Of a DNA stretch of 33,756 bases, positions 9,352 through 18,606 are shown one piece after another. Every line of letters starts with the position of its first letter. The stretch's first letter is position 1. A model generated the notes under the pieces. It was not told where the DNA came from and ran no database searches. It was given only the letters and a program-made list of their open reading frames with translations. Origin of the DNA: Alphaproteobacteria bacterium (GTDB taxonomy: Bacteria; Pseudomonadota; Alphaproteobacteria; Rs-D84; SZUA-605). The stretch lies in NCBI GenBank assembly GCA_003250835.1, contig QKJL01000014.1, positions 1-33,756 on the forward strand. Reading direction: 5' to 3'. Made by a program: the position numbers and the translations under genes.

Positions 9352-10419
9352 TTACAGTTGTGATTGAGAAGATGAGATGTAAAAGTCTAAGCAAGCGCGA
9401 GTTGGTTCTACTTGAGCTTTTAGTGTATTAAAATCTTTCATAAAACCACCACGTGCTTGACGAAGATAATCACCATGAAAGGTGTAGGTCATATGATCTG
9501 TTGCAACAGTATAAGGTTCTGTAACTTGAAAATCAGAGAGAGGTTTCATAAATTTAGAAAGTTCAGCTTTCAATGTATTTATTTGTGAAACATCTGTTAA
9601 AAATGGCAGAATATCAACCATGCCAATCAGTGTTTCACAGTTATTGTTAAGAGGGTTTTTACGATTATTATCTAAGAAACGTTTTACAAGTTTTGAAGAA
9701 AGTGTTAAATCAGATTCATTCGGTTTCACGCGTAAATGATGCGCCAGAACACGAAGCTGGTACGAAGCAAGTGATGGGGTTTGTTTTGCTAAATAATAAC
9801 GATCGGCACGATCTAATGTTTGATATAATTCAGAAAGGTTTGCCATAGAAAGTAAAGACCAAACAATCCCCATATCAGTTGATTTTTTAGTGAGTATTTT
9901 GGGAAAAGAACCATTGGAAAGTTGAATAGAAATAAGAGCATCTTGCCAATCAGAAATTGTTTGATTAAAAGAGGTGTTTCCTGTGGCATCACGATACCAA
10001 ATCGCAGCTGTCAAAGCATATGCCGTTGTCGCAGGATAAATGTTTTTGTCCTTGGGATGATGCACAAGTCCACCATCATAATGTTTGCCATAAAGCGTAT
10101 TACTTTTTAAAAAGGTTAAACCATGTTCGACAGCAGAAAGTAATGAATCATCTTTGGAATGTTGATATGAACGCATCAACGCATAAACAGATTGAGCAGA
10201 GGCAGAAGATTTAATTGCTTTATTTGGACCTTTTAAAAATGAAACAGAATCAGAAAAAGAACCATCAATTTGTTGAGAGCGTAATAAAAATTGAGTGGTA
10301 TCAGAAATAGGTTTAACTGTCGGTTGAAAAAATAAAAATTTTATCCCATAAAATAAAAAGAAAAACAGAATAAGATTGGCTGTCCAAATAATAACGCTGC
10401 GACGATTAAGTGTGATCAT
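9352..10419 (-). CDS. N-terminally membrane-anchored protein with possible alpha/alpha-toroid (prenyltransferase/terpene-cyclase-like) repeats
   Basis: N-terminal hydrophobic helix; FLLRSQQIDGSF and ALISIQLSNGSF resemble QxxDGSF-type repeats. Family call is tentative. Confidence 0.5.
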   Translation of the reverse strand: MITLNRRSVIIWTANLILFFFLFYGIKFLFFQPTVKPISDTTQFLLRSQQIDGSFSDSVSFLKGPNKAIKSSASAQSVYALMRSYQHSKDDSLLSAVEHGLTFLKSNTLYGKHYDGGLVHHPKDKNIYPATTAYALTAAIWYRDATGNTSFNQTISDWQDALISIQLSNGSFPKILTKKSTDMGIVWSLLSMANLSELYQTLDRADRYYLAKQTPSLASYQLRVLAHHLRVKPNESDLTLSSKLVKRFLDNNRKNPLNNNCETLIGMVDILPFLTDVSQINTLKAELSKFMKPLSDFQVTEPYTVATDHMTYTFHGDYLRQARGGFMKDFNTLKAQVEPTRACLDFYISSSQSQL

Positions 10420-11914
10420 AACGACGTCTCCAACAAATCCATCCGATAATCAAAGAAAAAATCAACAGGTGAGCCCATGGATAAAAATAAGAAAATAAAG
10501 TAGCAGGTAAAGCAGTCGGAAGGGCTGAATCGATTACACCAACAACACCCAGCGGAATGAGTTTTAAAATACGTCCATACGGATCAATAACGGTGGATAC
10601 ACCACTATATGCTGAGCGAACAACTGGAAGACCTTCTTCAACCGCACGTAATTGTGCTTCGGCGAGATGTTGATACGGTCCCATTGAATTACCATACCAC
10701 GCATCATTTGTTAAAATAAGGATCCAATTAGGGCGATGGGCACGATCAATAAATGAACCTGCGAAAATAGCTTCATAACAAATGGCAGGAGCAAATGATA
10801 AATCAGTATCAGGTAAAAGAGTAATCGCCCCTTCCCCTTCTTTGAAATCAGTTAATCCTTCGGTAATTTTTTTAATTGGCAGTATACCACGAAGCGGAAC
10901 ATATTCACCAAAAGGAACCAGGTGAGATTTAGCATACGTCGCGACAACACCCTGACGATTAAAAACACCTAGCATATTTTGTGGATTATCTTCAGAACGT
11001 GAAATAAAACCAGTAATTAAATAAGAATCATCTGTTTGTAAAACGTCAACCGCTTCATCACGTAACATTGAATTATGAAGCAAATCAAATGCCACGGCAC
11101 TTTCCGCCCAAATCACAATATCAGTCGCCTTAGGAACAAGAGAAAGCTTCCGATGAAATTCAAAATTATTACGAAGTTCTGAACGTTTCCATTTCATCTT
11201 TTGTGAAAGACCGGTTTGAACAATTTTTAAGGTTGTATCACGGTATGTGGTCGGTTGAAGATGCGAAAATCCAAAAGAGGTCAACCCAACCCAGATGGTC
11301 AGAATGAGGCCGATAAAAATCTTTTCCATATAACTTAAATGAATGCGTAAGGCTGTAAAGCGAGCAAAGATTAAGTAAAAGATTGAAAATAGTAAAAGAG
11401 TTAAAAATGAAAGCCCAAGTGTACCAATGATTGAAATGCTTTGCAAAACAGGAAGGGTATCCACCCAAATCGCGCCCATCTTATTCCATGGTAACCCAGT
11501 AAAGATCCAACCGCGCACCCATTCGAAAACAGCAAAAGAAGAAATAAATAATAAAATACGATTTAATCGTGTCCCGCCATAAAAACTAAAACGAGCAGGT
11601 AAGGCAAAAAAGAGTCCCATTACAAGCCCACTGCCTAAATAGACAAAAGGAATAAGCCATCCAAACATACGAAGCATATAAGCGTCAACCATAAGGGCAT
11701 TGGCAATCCAATAAAGACCAACGATAAAGTGTCCTGCCCCAAATAAATACCCAGAAGTAAAAGCTTGTTTATAAGAAGTCGCATTAAAGAGAAAATAGAA
11801 AAAGCCAATAAAGCAAATCCCACTCAGCCATTGCAAGTAAAAAGGTGCAAACCCAAAGGCAGATAATCCCCCAAGGATAAAGATCAATAATGATGTTAAA
11901 AGTCTCTGTTTCAT
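10406..11914 (-). CDS. lnt: Apolipoprotein N-acyltransferase
   Basis: Multi-TM N-terminus and nitrilase domain: IVIWAESA, YAKSHLVPFGEYVPLR, APAICYEAIF, ILTNDAWYGNSMGPYQHL. Confidence 0.93.
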   Translation of the reverse strand: MKQRLLTSLLIFILGGLSAFGFAPFYLQWLSGICFIGFFYFLFNATSYKQAFTSGYLFGAGHFIVGLYWIANALMVDAYMLRMFGWLIPFVYLGSGLVMGLFFALPARFSFYGGTRLNRILLFISSFAVFEWVRGWIFTGLPWNKMGAIWVDTLPVLQSISIIGTLGLSFLTLLLFSIFYLIFARFTALRIHLSYMEKIFIGLILTIWVGLTSFGFSHLQPTTYRDTTLKIVQTGLSQKMKWKRSELRNNFEFHRKLSLVPKATDIVIWAESAVAFDLLHNSMLRDEAVDVLQTDDSYLITGFISRSEDNPQNMLGVFNRQGVVATYAKSHLVPFGEYVPLRGILPIKKITEGLTDFKEGEGAITLLPDTDLSFAPAICYEAIFAGSFIDRAHRPNWILILTNDAWYGNSMGPYQHLAEAQLRAVEEGLPVVRSAYSGVSTVIDPYGRILKLIPLGVVGVIDSALPTALPATLFSYFYPWAHLLIFSLIIGWICWRRRYDHT

Positions 11915-11954
11915 AAGACTCAGTTATACAGAGGAAGTCTTAAAAGCGCAAGAG

Positions 11955-12407
11955 TTATGATGAATAAGGATTATCAATATCGAATTGTTTAAGAAGGTCG
12001 ATTTCTTCCAATTGCATTTCATCTGCATCTGCGTCATCAATATGATCATGTCCCATAAGGTGTAAGAACCCATGGATCAATAAATGCGTAAAGTGATCGT
12101 GAACAGAAATACCAAGATCTTCTGCTTCACGAACCAGTGTGTCAATCGACAGAACAATATCACCCAGTAATTTATCATCCCCAGTTTCAAAAGAAAGAAC
12201 GTTGGTCGCACTATCTTTACCACGAAATTCTGAATTCAGTTTTTTAATATGAAGGTCATCTGTTAAGACAATTGAAATTTCAGCCAAAGGATGAAGATCA
12301 AATTGAGGTGCAATTTTTTCCAACACAAAACGAACATCTGCCGCTGGCGTTTCAAAATGCTCACTCCATAAAAATTCAGCTTGATTCAGAATGTCGATGT
12401 TTAACAT
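11955..12407 (-). CDS. ybeY: Endoribonuclease YbeY (rRNA maturation factor)
   Basis: HLLIHGFLHLMGHDH metal-binding motif, ATNVLSFE. Confidence 0.93.
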   Translation of the reverse strand: MLNIDILNQAEFLWSEHFETPAADVRFVLEKIAPQFDLHPLAEISIVLTDDLHIKKLNSEFRGKDSATNVLSFETGDDKLLGDIVLSIDTLVREAEDLGISVHDHFTHLLIHGFLHLMGHDHIDDADADEMQLEEIDLLKQFDIDNPYSS

Positions 12408-13690
12408 AGTTGTCCCTTTAGTGTTGTGGTATTGGCTTTGGTAATTTCTACTTCAATAATTTTACCAATCAGGCTTTCATCTTTTGGTAAGACAACTGTT
12501 TGCATGTTTTCAGAACGACAGATAATAATATTTGGATTATCACGTCCAACATGTTCCACTAATACTTTGATTTTTTGCCCAACACAGCTTTCGTTAAATT
12601 CACGTTGAATATCTTTCAATAAAGTTTGTAATTTTTCTAAACGATCTTGCGCAACGTCTGGATCAATTTGATCCGGTAAAAGAGCCGCACCAGTATGTGG
12701 GCGTTTAGAATATTTAAAGCTAAATGATTGGATGGGACGTACACGACGAACCGCATCAAGAGTATCTTCGAAATCAGCATCACTTTCACCAGGGAAGCCA
12801 ACGATAAAATCAGATGAAACTTGGATATTTGGATTCGCTGCTTTCAGTTTATCAATAATTGCAAAATATTGATCACGAGTATAACGACGATTCATGCGTT
12901 TTAATGTTTTATCTCCACCTGCTTGAATAGGCAGATAAATAAATGGGATCAGTTTTGGTTCCGTACGATATAAATCAATCAATTCATCAGTCAGGCAAGT
13001 CGGATAAGATGTCGTAAAGCGAATACGTTGAACATTATCTAACTTAGCGGTTTCACGCACAAGATCAGCCAAATTCTTTCCATTATCATCTTGGTAATTA
13101 TTTACATTTTGCCCAAGGAAATTAATTTCGATTGCTCCAAGTTTAACCAAATGACGAACTTCATCCATAACTTTATCAAAAGGACGAGAAACTTCACGGC
13201 CGCGTGTAAATGGTACGATACAATAAGTACAGAAATGATTACATCCTTCTTGAATAGATACAAACGCAGCAGCAGCGGTATCGGTCGCCATTGGAAGCTC
13301 ATCAAATTTATCAACACCATGCGTATCAACATCAATATCACGGAAATCTTTTGCAAGGTTATGAAGAAGAAGGTGCCAAGCCTGTGGCCCATACACATAA
13401 TCAACATATGGGGCACGACGATAAATTTCTTTACCAGATTCTTTGGCTACACAGCCAATCACGGCAATCTTCGTAGTATCTTTTTTCTTCTTTTTGATAC
13501 GTCCTAATTCAGAGAATACCTTATCCGTTGCTTTTTCACGGACAGAACAGGTGTTCAAAACAACTAAATCAGCGGTATCAGGGGTCGACGATAATGTCCA
13601 TCCATTATGAATAAGGGCATCACGTAATCGATCACTGTCATATACGTTCATCTGACAGCCAAATGTATAAATGTAAAACTGTTTTGTCAT
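12401..13690 (-). CDS. miaB: tRNA-2-methylthio-N6-dimethylallyladenosine synthase
   Basis: FGCQMNVYDSDRL, radical SAM CNHFCTYCIVPFTRGRE, C-terminal TRAM-like region. Confidence 0.93.
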   Translation of the reverse strand: MTKQFYIYTFGCQMNVYDSDRLRDALIHNGWTLSSTPDTADLVVLNTCSVREKATDKVFSELGRIKKKKKDTTKIAVIGCVAKESGKEIYRRAPYVDYVYGPQAWHLLLHNLAKDFRDIDVDTHGVDKFDELPMATDTAAAAFVSIQEGCNHFCTYCIVPFTRGREVSRPFDKVMDEVRHLVKLGAIEINFLGQNVNNYQDDNGKNLADLVRETAKLDNVQRIRFTTSYPTCLTDELIDLYRTEPKLIPFIYLPIQAGGDKTLKRMNRRYTRDQYFAIIDKLKAANPNIQVSSDFIVGFPGESDADFEDTLDAVRRVRPIQSFSFKYSKRPHTGAALLPDQIDPDVAQDRLEKLQTLLKDIQREFNESCVGQKIKVLVEHVGRDNPNIIICRSENMQTVVLPKDESLIGKIIEVEITKANTTTLKGQLC

Positions 13691-13833
13691 TATTTAATTA
13701 CCGCCGGATTTTCAATAATTTTTTCAGCTTTTTTAACAACAGGTGGTAATGTCCAAAACATCAATGTGATGATTGAAATCAAAACGGCCCAAATAATATA
13801 TTTTTTCAAAGGTGATTTTTGACGACGTCGCAT
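13690..13833 (-). CDS. Small single-TM protein, 47 aa, translationally coupled to miaB
   Basis: Reads MRRRQKSPLKKYIIWAVLISIITLMFWTLPPVVKKAEKIIENPAVIK*; stop/start overlap TAATG with miaB; upstream AAAAGGA. Below the ORF-track length cutoff. Confidence 0.65.
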   Translation of the reverse strand: MRRRQKSPLKKYIIWAVLISIITLMFWTLPPVVKKAEKIIENPAVIK

Positions 13834-13874
13834 ATTTAAATCCTTTTAAGTTCCTGTAATTTGAATCATTTCTG

Positions 13875-13902
13875 AGTATAATTAGAATCAGGCAAACTTC
13901 AA
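13875..13902 (-). promoter_or_regulatory. Promoter of the minus-strand small ORF-miaB-ybeY-lnt block
   Basis: Minus strand TTGAAG (13897-13902), N16, TATACT (13875-13880). Confidence 0.55.
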
Positions 13903-13989
13903 GTAAAAATAAAACATAAAAAAGCCTTTTATTTACAATGGTTTTGTGATATAATTGACCCTATTGAGAGATATAACGAAGGAGAAGTT

Positions 13990-16371
13990 ATGAAAAAAAA
14001 GGCCTTTTTTCTAACAATTTTAACACTATTTTCAGGTGCTGTGCTAAGTGCAAACGCTTATACACCGCCAAAAAGAAATCTAGATAATTCAAATACTGCA
14101 TCGCGCGCAGGTCGTTCATCACAGAGTACAGCGCGTCGTGGTCGTGTACGAATTGGAAATGGAATTGTGACAGCAGCCCCAGTATCAAGCACAACAGTAA
14201 CAGTGGGGTCAACAGGTGGCGTAACGTCAGCAACATCAGGTGTAGTAGTAGAAGAAGCAACTGTATCACAAAGTTTAAGCTTGTATGAATGTTCAAAAGA
14301 ATACACATCATGTTTGGAAAAACCTGGTATCTGTGATTATGGACTAAAAAACTGTAAAAAATATCTCGTATCATCAGTGGGCTCAATCACAGCTGATGAC
14401 ATTACAACAACTGATAATGGCTCAACATATACGGTAATTACGACAAATCCTCATAATTTGTACGCAGGCCTTGAAATCCGTATGACTGATGCAGCAGGTT
14501 CTTCAGTGGTAACAAAAGTATCAGCCGCAACATCAGCATTACAATTTACAGTGACAAACCCAGATGTAACAGTTGATTTAGCAGGATATACAACAATCTC
14601 ATTGATATCTTCATCTGTATTGGCATCATCATTCGCAAGTGAAAAGGGTGTATACTGTGAAGATGTGATCACAAACCAATGTGCAGCAGATATCACAGCA
14701 TCAGATGTATATCCATATGTAACACAACAAATGGAACAAGAATTCTTTATTACAGATTACGCATCATGCCGTAATGAATACACACGTTGTGTAAAAGACC
14801 CTCAAGTATGTGGATCTGATTATACAGGATGTGTAGATTTCTTGGTAACAGATACACGTAACGCAACATCAGCATCAGGCGTACATACATGTTCAGTAAG
14901 AAAATTAACATGTGAAGTAGATGAAATGCAAAGTTGTTATGATACATGTACACAAACAAATGCAATTGAAAGAGCAGAATGTATTACAGAATGCCAAGAA
15001 ACAACAGAAGCAATCACAACAATCTGTAAAACAAAATATAAAGCATGTTTACAAGAAGAAGGTGGAGCAATTGCTGGATACTCAAGTATGTCTGACAGTG
15101 ATACAACATCATTCTATAGTGCATTCCAAGAACGCGTACGTAGCTGTGATGATGAAGTATTTACACGTTGTAAGTTAAGTGCACAGGAACAATTAGATAT
15201 TGAAACATATGCATTAAATGATTACTTACGTAATGTGGATCAAGCATTGGTAACATACAATGAAACACATGGAAAAATCAAATGGACACAAGCATTAGAC
15301 TGTGTTGATAAAGTGGATGAATGTATGAAACAACACTGTGGTGAAGACTATAAAAACTGTTTAACAACAACAGGTCAACCAGATGAAATTACATTGAATA
15401 ATTTTAAATCATACTGTCAACGTGATTTAGTAAGTTGTTCTGAATTACGTGTAAGTGCTGGAATGCAAGGATACCAATTCTTAGCAAACCCAGATGTAGA
15501 CGGTGTATCACAAGTATGGGATGACTTTGTTGAAAACAAAATGTTGGCTCATGGTGCAAAAGTAGAAGTAGAACGTCGTGAATTAGATCGTGAATTAGAA
15601 GTATTAATTTCACGTGCTAACAAAAAATGTAACGACTTAGGTGGTCAATTCACATACGAACGTATGGAATTAGAAGTATTTTCTAAGAAATACGGCGATA
15701 GTCACACAACTGCAGATAACTTAGGTGGAAGTGTATTACATGGAACAAATACAAAAGCATTAAAAGAAGATAACTTCTATGAAAAAGCTGTGTGTCAATT
15801 CCCTGTTGAAATGCGTCGTTCTAACGTAGTGCAAGGTGAATCTAAAATGTTTGGCTTTGGTGATAAATTCACATGTGATGAAGCAACATTCGGAGTAGGA
15901 CCAAAAGTAAGTGACCGTAAAAATTCAGAAGCATGGGGTACTGTAATTGGTGCTGTTGTGGGTGCTGCTGGCGGTGGATTTGCTGGAAAGAAATTACAAG
16001 GGGATAATGGTCTATGGAAAGGTAAAAATGGCACAGACGATAAAAAAGCTGGTGGTAAATGGGTAGGAGCTGCAGCTGGTGGAGTTGTTGCTGGTACTCT
16101 TGGTGGTTTGGCTGGAAATGCAATTGGTAAAAGCAATGATGATAAAAAAGAAAAAGAAGCTTTGAAAGAAGAATCTAAAAACTGGGCTTGTTTTACTGGA
16201 TCACATAAATTAGCTGATTTTGCTGGAGAATACCAAGTAAACACACCTCAAGAATTTATTGATCTTGATGAATTCTACACAAAGAACCCTGAATTAGTGG
16301 TGCAACGTGGTGAATTTAGTAACGGATCAAACACAAGCAATAAATCATCATCTAATGGAGACTTTTTCTAA
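13990..16371 (+). CDS. Large exported Cys-rich protein with repeated Cys modules and a C-terminal glycine zipper
   Basis: Signal peptide MKKKAFFLTILTLFSGAVLSANA; about 30 Cys, mostly in CxxxYxxC-type motifs; GTVIGAVVGAAGGGFAG and WVGAAAGGVVAGTLGGLAGNAIG; TATAAT at 13950 and GAAGGAGA SD. Confidence 0.85.
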   Translation: MKKKAFFLTILTLFSGAVLSANAYTPPKRNLDNSNTASRAGRSSQSTARRGRVRIGNGIVTAAPVSSTTVTVGSTGGVTSATSGVVVEEATVSQSLSLYECSKEYTSCLEKPGICDYGLKNCKKYLVSSVGSITADDITTTDNGSTYTVITTNPHNLYAGLEIRMTDAAGSSVVTKVSAATSALQFTVTNPDVTVDLAGYTTISLISSSVLASSFASEKGVYCEDVITNQCAADITASDVYPYVTQQMEQEFFITDYASCRNEYTRCVKDPQVCGSDYTGCVDFLVTDTRNATSASGVHTCSVRKLTCEVDEMQSCYDTCTQTNAIERAECITECQETTEAITTICKTKYKACLQEEGGAIAGYSSMSDSDTTSFYSAFQERVRSCDDEVFTRCKLSAQEQLDIETYALNDYLRNVDQALVTYNETHGKIKWTQALDCVDKVDECMKQHCGEDYKNCLTTTGQPDEITLNNFKSYCQRDLVSCSELRVSAGMQGYQFLANPDVDGVSQVWDDFVENKMLAHGAKVEVERRELDRELEVLISRANKKCNDLGGQFTYERMELEVFSKKYGDSHTTADNLGGSVLHGTNTKALKEDNFYEKAVCQFPVEMRRSNVVQGESKMFGFGDKFTCDEATFGVGPKVSDRKNSEAWGTVIGAVVGAAGGGFAGKKLQGDNGLWKGKNGTDDKKAGGKWVGAAAGGVVAGTLGGLAGNAIGKSNDDKKEKEALKEESKNWACFTGSHKLADFAGEYQVNTPQEFIDLDEFYTKNPELVVQRGEFSNGSNTSNKSSSNGDFF

Positions 16372-16391
16372 AGGATGAATGGTAAAAAGAC

Positions 16392-16419
16392 TTGACTCTG
16401 AGGATCTTTGATCTATAAT
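16392..16419 (+). promoter_or_regulatory. Promoter of rimP-nusA-infB
   Basis: TTGACT, N16, TATAAT. Confidence 0.7.
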
Positions 16420-16440
16420 AGTCTATATTGTTGATATTAT

Positions 16441-16470
16441 GAAAAGAGTGGGGAAACCCGCTCTTTTTAA
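16441..16470 (+). terminator. Intrinsic terminator/attenuator-like hairpin in front of rimP
   Basis: AAAAGAGtGGG-GAAA-CCCgCTCTTTTT. Confidence 0.7.
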
Positions 16471-16490
16471 AAATGATAAAAGGACGATAA

Positions 16491-16982
16491 ATGCTATTAG
16501 AGCAAAAAATTGAACAAATTATTGAACCATCACTAGAAGATATGAATATCGAAGTGGTGCAAATCAATTATTACGGTGCTGGAAAGCGTAATGTGCTACA
16601 AATCTTACTAGATCGCACAGATGATCAAAAAATCTCTGTGAAAGATTGTGAGAAAGCATCTAAAACGGTATCAGCATTACTGGATGTAGAAGATGTGATT
16701 AAAAGTGCATATAATTTGGAAGTGAGTTCTGCTGGAATATCACGCCCATTAAATAAACCTGCGCACTTTAAACGCTTTATCGGAAGTCCAGTAAAGGTAA
16801 CAACAACCGATTTAATTAATGATCGTCGTCGTTTCAGTGGTGAATTAATGAATGCGACAGATAATGAAATTGAATTAAAAACAGAAGATCAAACGCTATC
16901 AATTAGATATATTGATATTGAAAAAGCAAAAATTGATGGCGATAAAATATTTGAAGATATCTTGAAAAAAGGAGCTAAATAA
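16491..16982 (+). CDS. rimP: Ribosome maturation factor RimP
   Basis: Position before nusA; VSSAGISRPLNKPAHFKRFIG matches the RimP core (V-S-SPGxDRPL). Confidence 0.9.
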   Translation: MLLEQKIEQIIEPSLEDMNIEVVQINYYGAGKRNVLQILLDRTDDQKISVKDCEKASKTVSALLDVEDVIKSAYNLEVSSAGISRPLNKPAHFKRFIGSPVKVTTTDLINDRRRFSGELMNATDNEIELKTEDQTLSIRYIDIEKAKIDGDKIFEDILKKGAK

Positions 16983-16983
16983 A

Positions 16984-18567
16984 ATGGATTTTTCACAAAC
17001 TCTACCACGTCCAGAATTACTTGCAATGGTAAATGCTTTATCAGAAGAAAAAGGCATTGAAAAAGAATTAGTATTCACAGCATTAGAAGAATCAATGTTG
17101 AAAGTGGCACGTAACCAATATGGATACGAACATGATTTATTGGTAAATATTGATCGTAAAACAGGCGGAATTGGTGTGCGTCGTCGTTTAACTGTAATTA
17201 AAGATGATAAACCAACAAAAGCGATGGACGAAGAAGGTAATCCAGTATTGGATGAAGAAGGGAACCAAATAATGATCCCATTCAACGAACATACTGAAAT
17301 CACAGTTGAAGATGCTCAAAAGAAAGATAAAAACTTAACAGTGGGTGACACAATCGAAGATTACTTACCACCCCTATACTTAGGACGTATGGCATTCCAA
17401 TCTGCACGTCAAATTGTATTGCAAAAAATCCGTGATGCAGAACGTACACGTCAATTCCAAGAATTTGAAGCTCTAGTAGGTACAGTAGTAAATGGAACAG
17501 TAAAACGTAACGAATATGGAAATGTATATGTTGATATTAATGGCCGTGCGGAAGGATACTTAAAACGTATGGAATTAATCCCAAGAGAAATGTTACACGC
17601 GGGCGACCGTATCCGTGCATTAATTTTGGAAGTAGAACGTACAAATTCAGGTCCACAAATCTTCTTGTCACGTTCACACCCTGATTTCATGGCAAAATTA
17701 TTCGAAGCAGAAGTGCCTGAAGTATACGAAGGAAATATCCAAATCAAAGCAGTGGCACGAGACCCAGGATCACACGCTAAAATCGCTGTATATTCAGAAG
17801 ATCCTTCAATGGATCCTGTTGGAACATGTGTAGGAATGCGTGGAAGCCGTATCCAACCAATTATTAATGAATTGCAAGGTGAAAAAATTGACGTGATCCA
17901 ATGGACACCTGATTTAGGTGAAATGGCAATCCGTGCAATCACACCAGCAAAAGCTGCAAAAGTGGTTGTGGATGAAGAAACAAAGAAAATCGAAATCGCT
18001 GTGGCTGCAGATCAATTATCAATTGCGATTGGACGTCGTGGACAAAACGTACGTTTGGCATCAGATTTGATTGGTTGTCAAATTGACGTGATGAGCGAAG
18101 CAGAAGAAGCAGAAAAACGTAACGTAGAAATTGCAGAACGTTTGGCTCTATTTACATCTGCATTGGATATCGATGAAGTGATTGCGCGTCTATTGTTAAC
18201 AGAAGGTTTCCGTACAATTGAAGAAATTGCATACGTACCAGCTGAAGAATTCATGGCAATCGAAGGTTTTGAACCTGAATTGGTGATCGAATTGCAAACA
18301 CGTGCGGCAACATACGTAGCAAAGAAAGAAAAAGAATTCGAAGATAAAAAAGAAGAATTACATATTGATGAAAGCTTAGTAAACTTCGATGGATTAACAA
18401 AAGAACAAAAAGTGTTATTGGCTGAAAAAGATGTGAAAACATTAGATGATTTAGCTGACTTGGCTGGTGATGAATTGGTTGATATTCTTTCAACAATGTC
18501 TGAAAAAGAAGCAAATGACATCATTATGAAAGCTCGTGAACACTGGTTCGAAGGCGAAGAAAAATAA
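16984..18567 (+). CDS. nusA: Transcription termination/antitermination protein NusA
   Basis: DPGSHAKIAVYSEDPSMDPVGTCVGMRGSRIQPIINEL and IAIGRRGQNVRLASDLIG KH motifs. Confidence 0.95.
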   Translation: MDFSQTLPRPELLAMVNALSEEKGIEKELVFTALEESMLKVARNQYGYEHDLLVNIDRKTGGIGVRRRLTVIKDDKPTKAMDEEGNPVLDEEGNQIMIPFNEHTEITVEDAQKKDKNLTVGDTIEDYLPPLYLGRMAFQSARQIVLQKIRDAERTRQFQEFEALVGTVVNGTVKRNEYGNVYVDINGRAEGYLKRMELIPREMLHAGDRIRALILEVERTNSGPQIFLSRSHPDFMAKLFEAEVPEVYEGNIQIKAVARDPGSHAKIAVYSEDPSMDPVGTCVGMRGSRIQPIINELQGEKIDVIQWTPDLGEMAIRAITPAKAAKVVVDEETKKIEIAVAADQLSIAIGRRGQNVRLASDLIGCQIDVMSEAEEAEKRNVEIAERLALFTSALDIDEVIARLLLTEGFRTIEEIAYVPAEEFMAIEGFEPELVIELQTRAATYVAKKEKEFEDKKEELHIDESLVNFDGLTKEQKVLLAEKDVKTLDDLADLAGDELVDILSTMSEKEANDIIMKAREHWFEGEEK

Positions 18568-18606
18568 ATCTGTAGAAACAGAAGAAAATAATAAAAAGGA
18601 ACATGT

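Noticed and set aside
13988-14386. 132-aa minus-strand ORF over the Cys-rich gene start
   Set aside because: Composition (LLLLLHLMLL) typical of antisense shadow; the + strand has promoter, SD and signal peptide.
15795-16244. 149-aa minus-strand ORF rich in Pro/Ala
   Set aside because: Antisense of the glycine-zipper region; no start signals.
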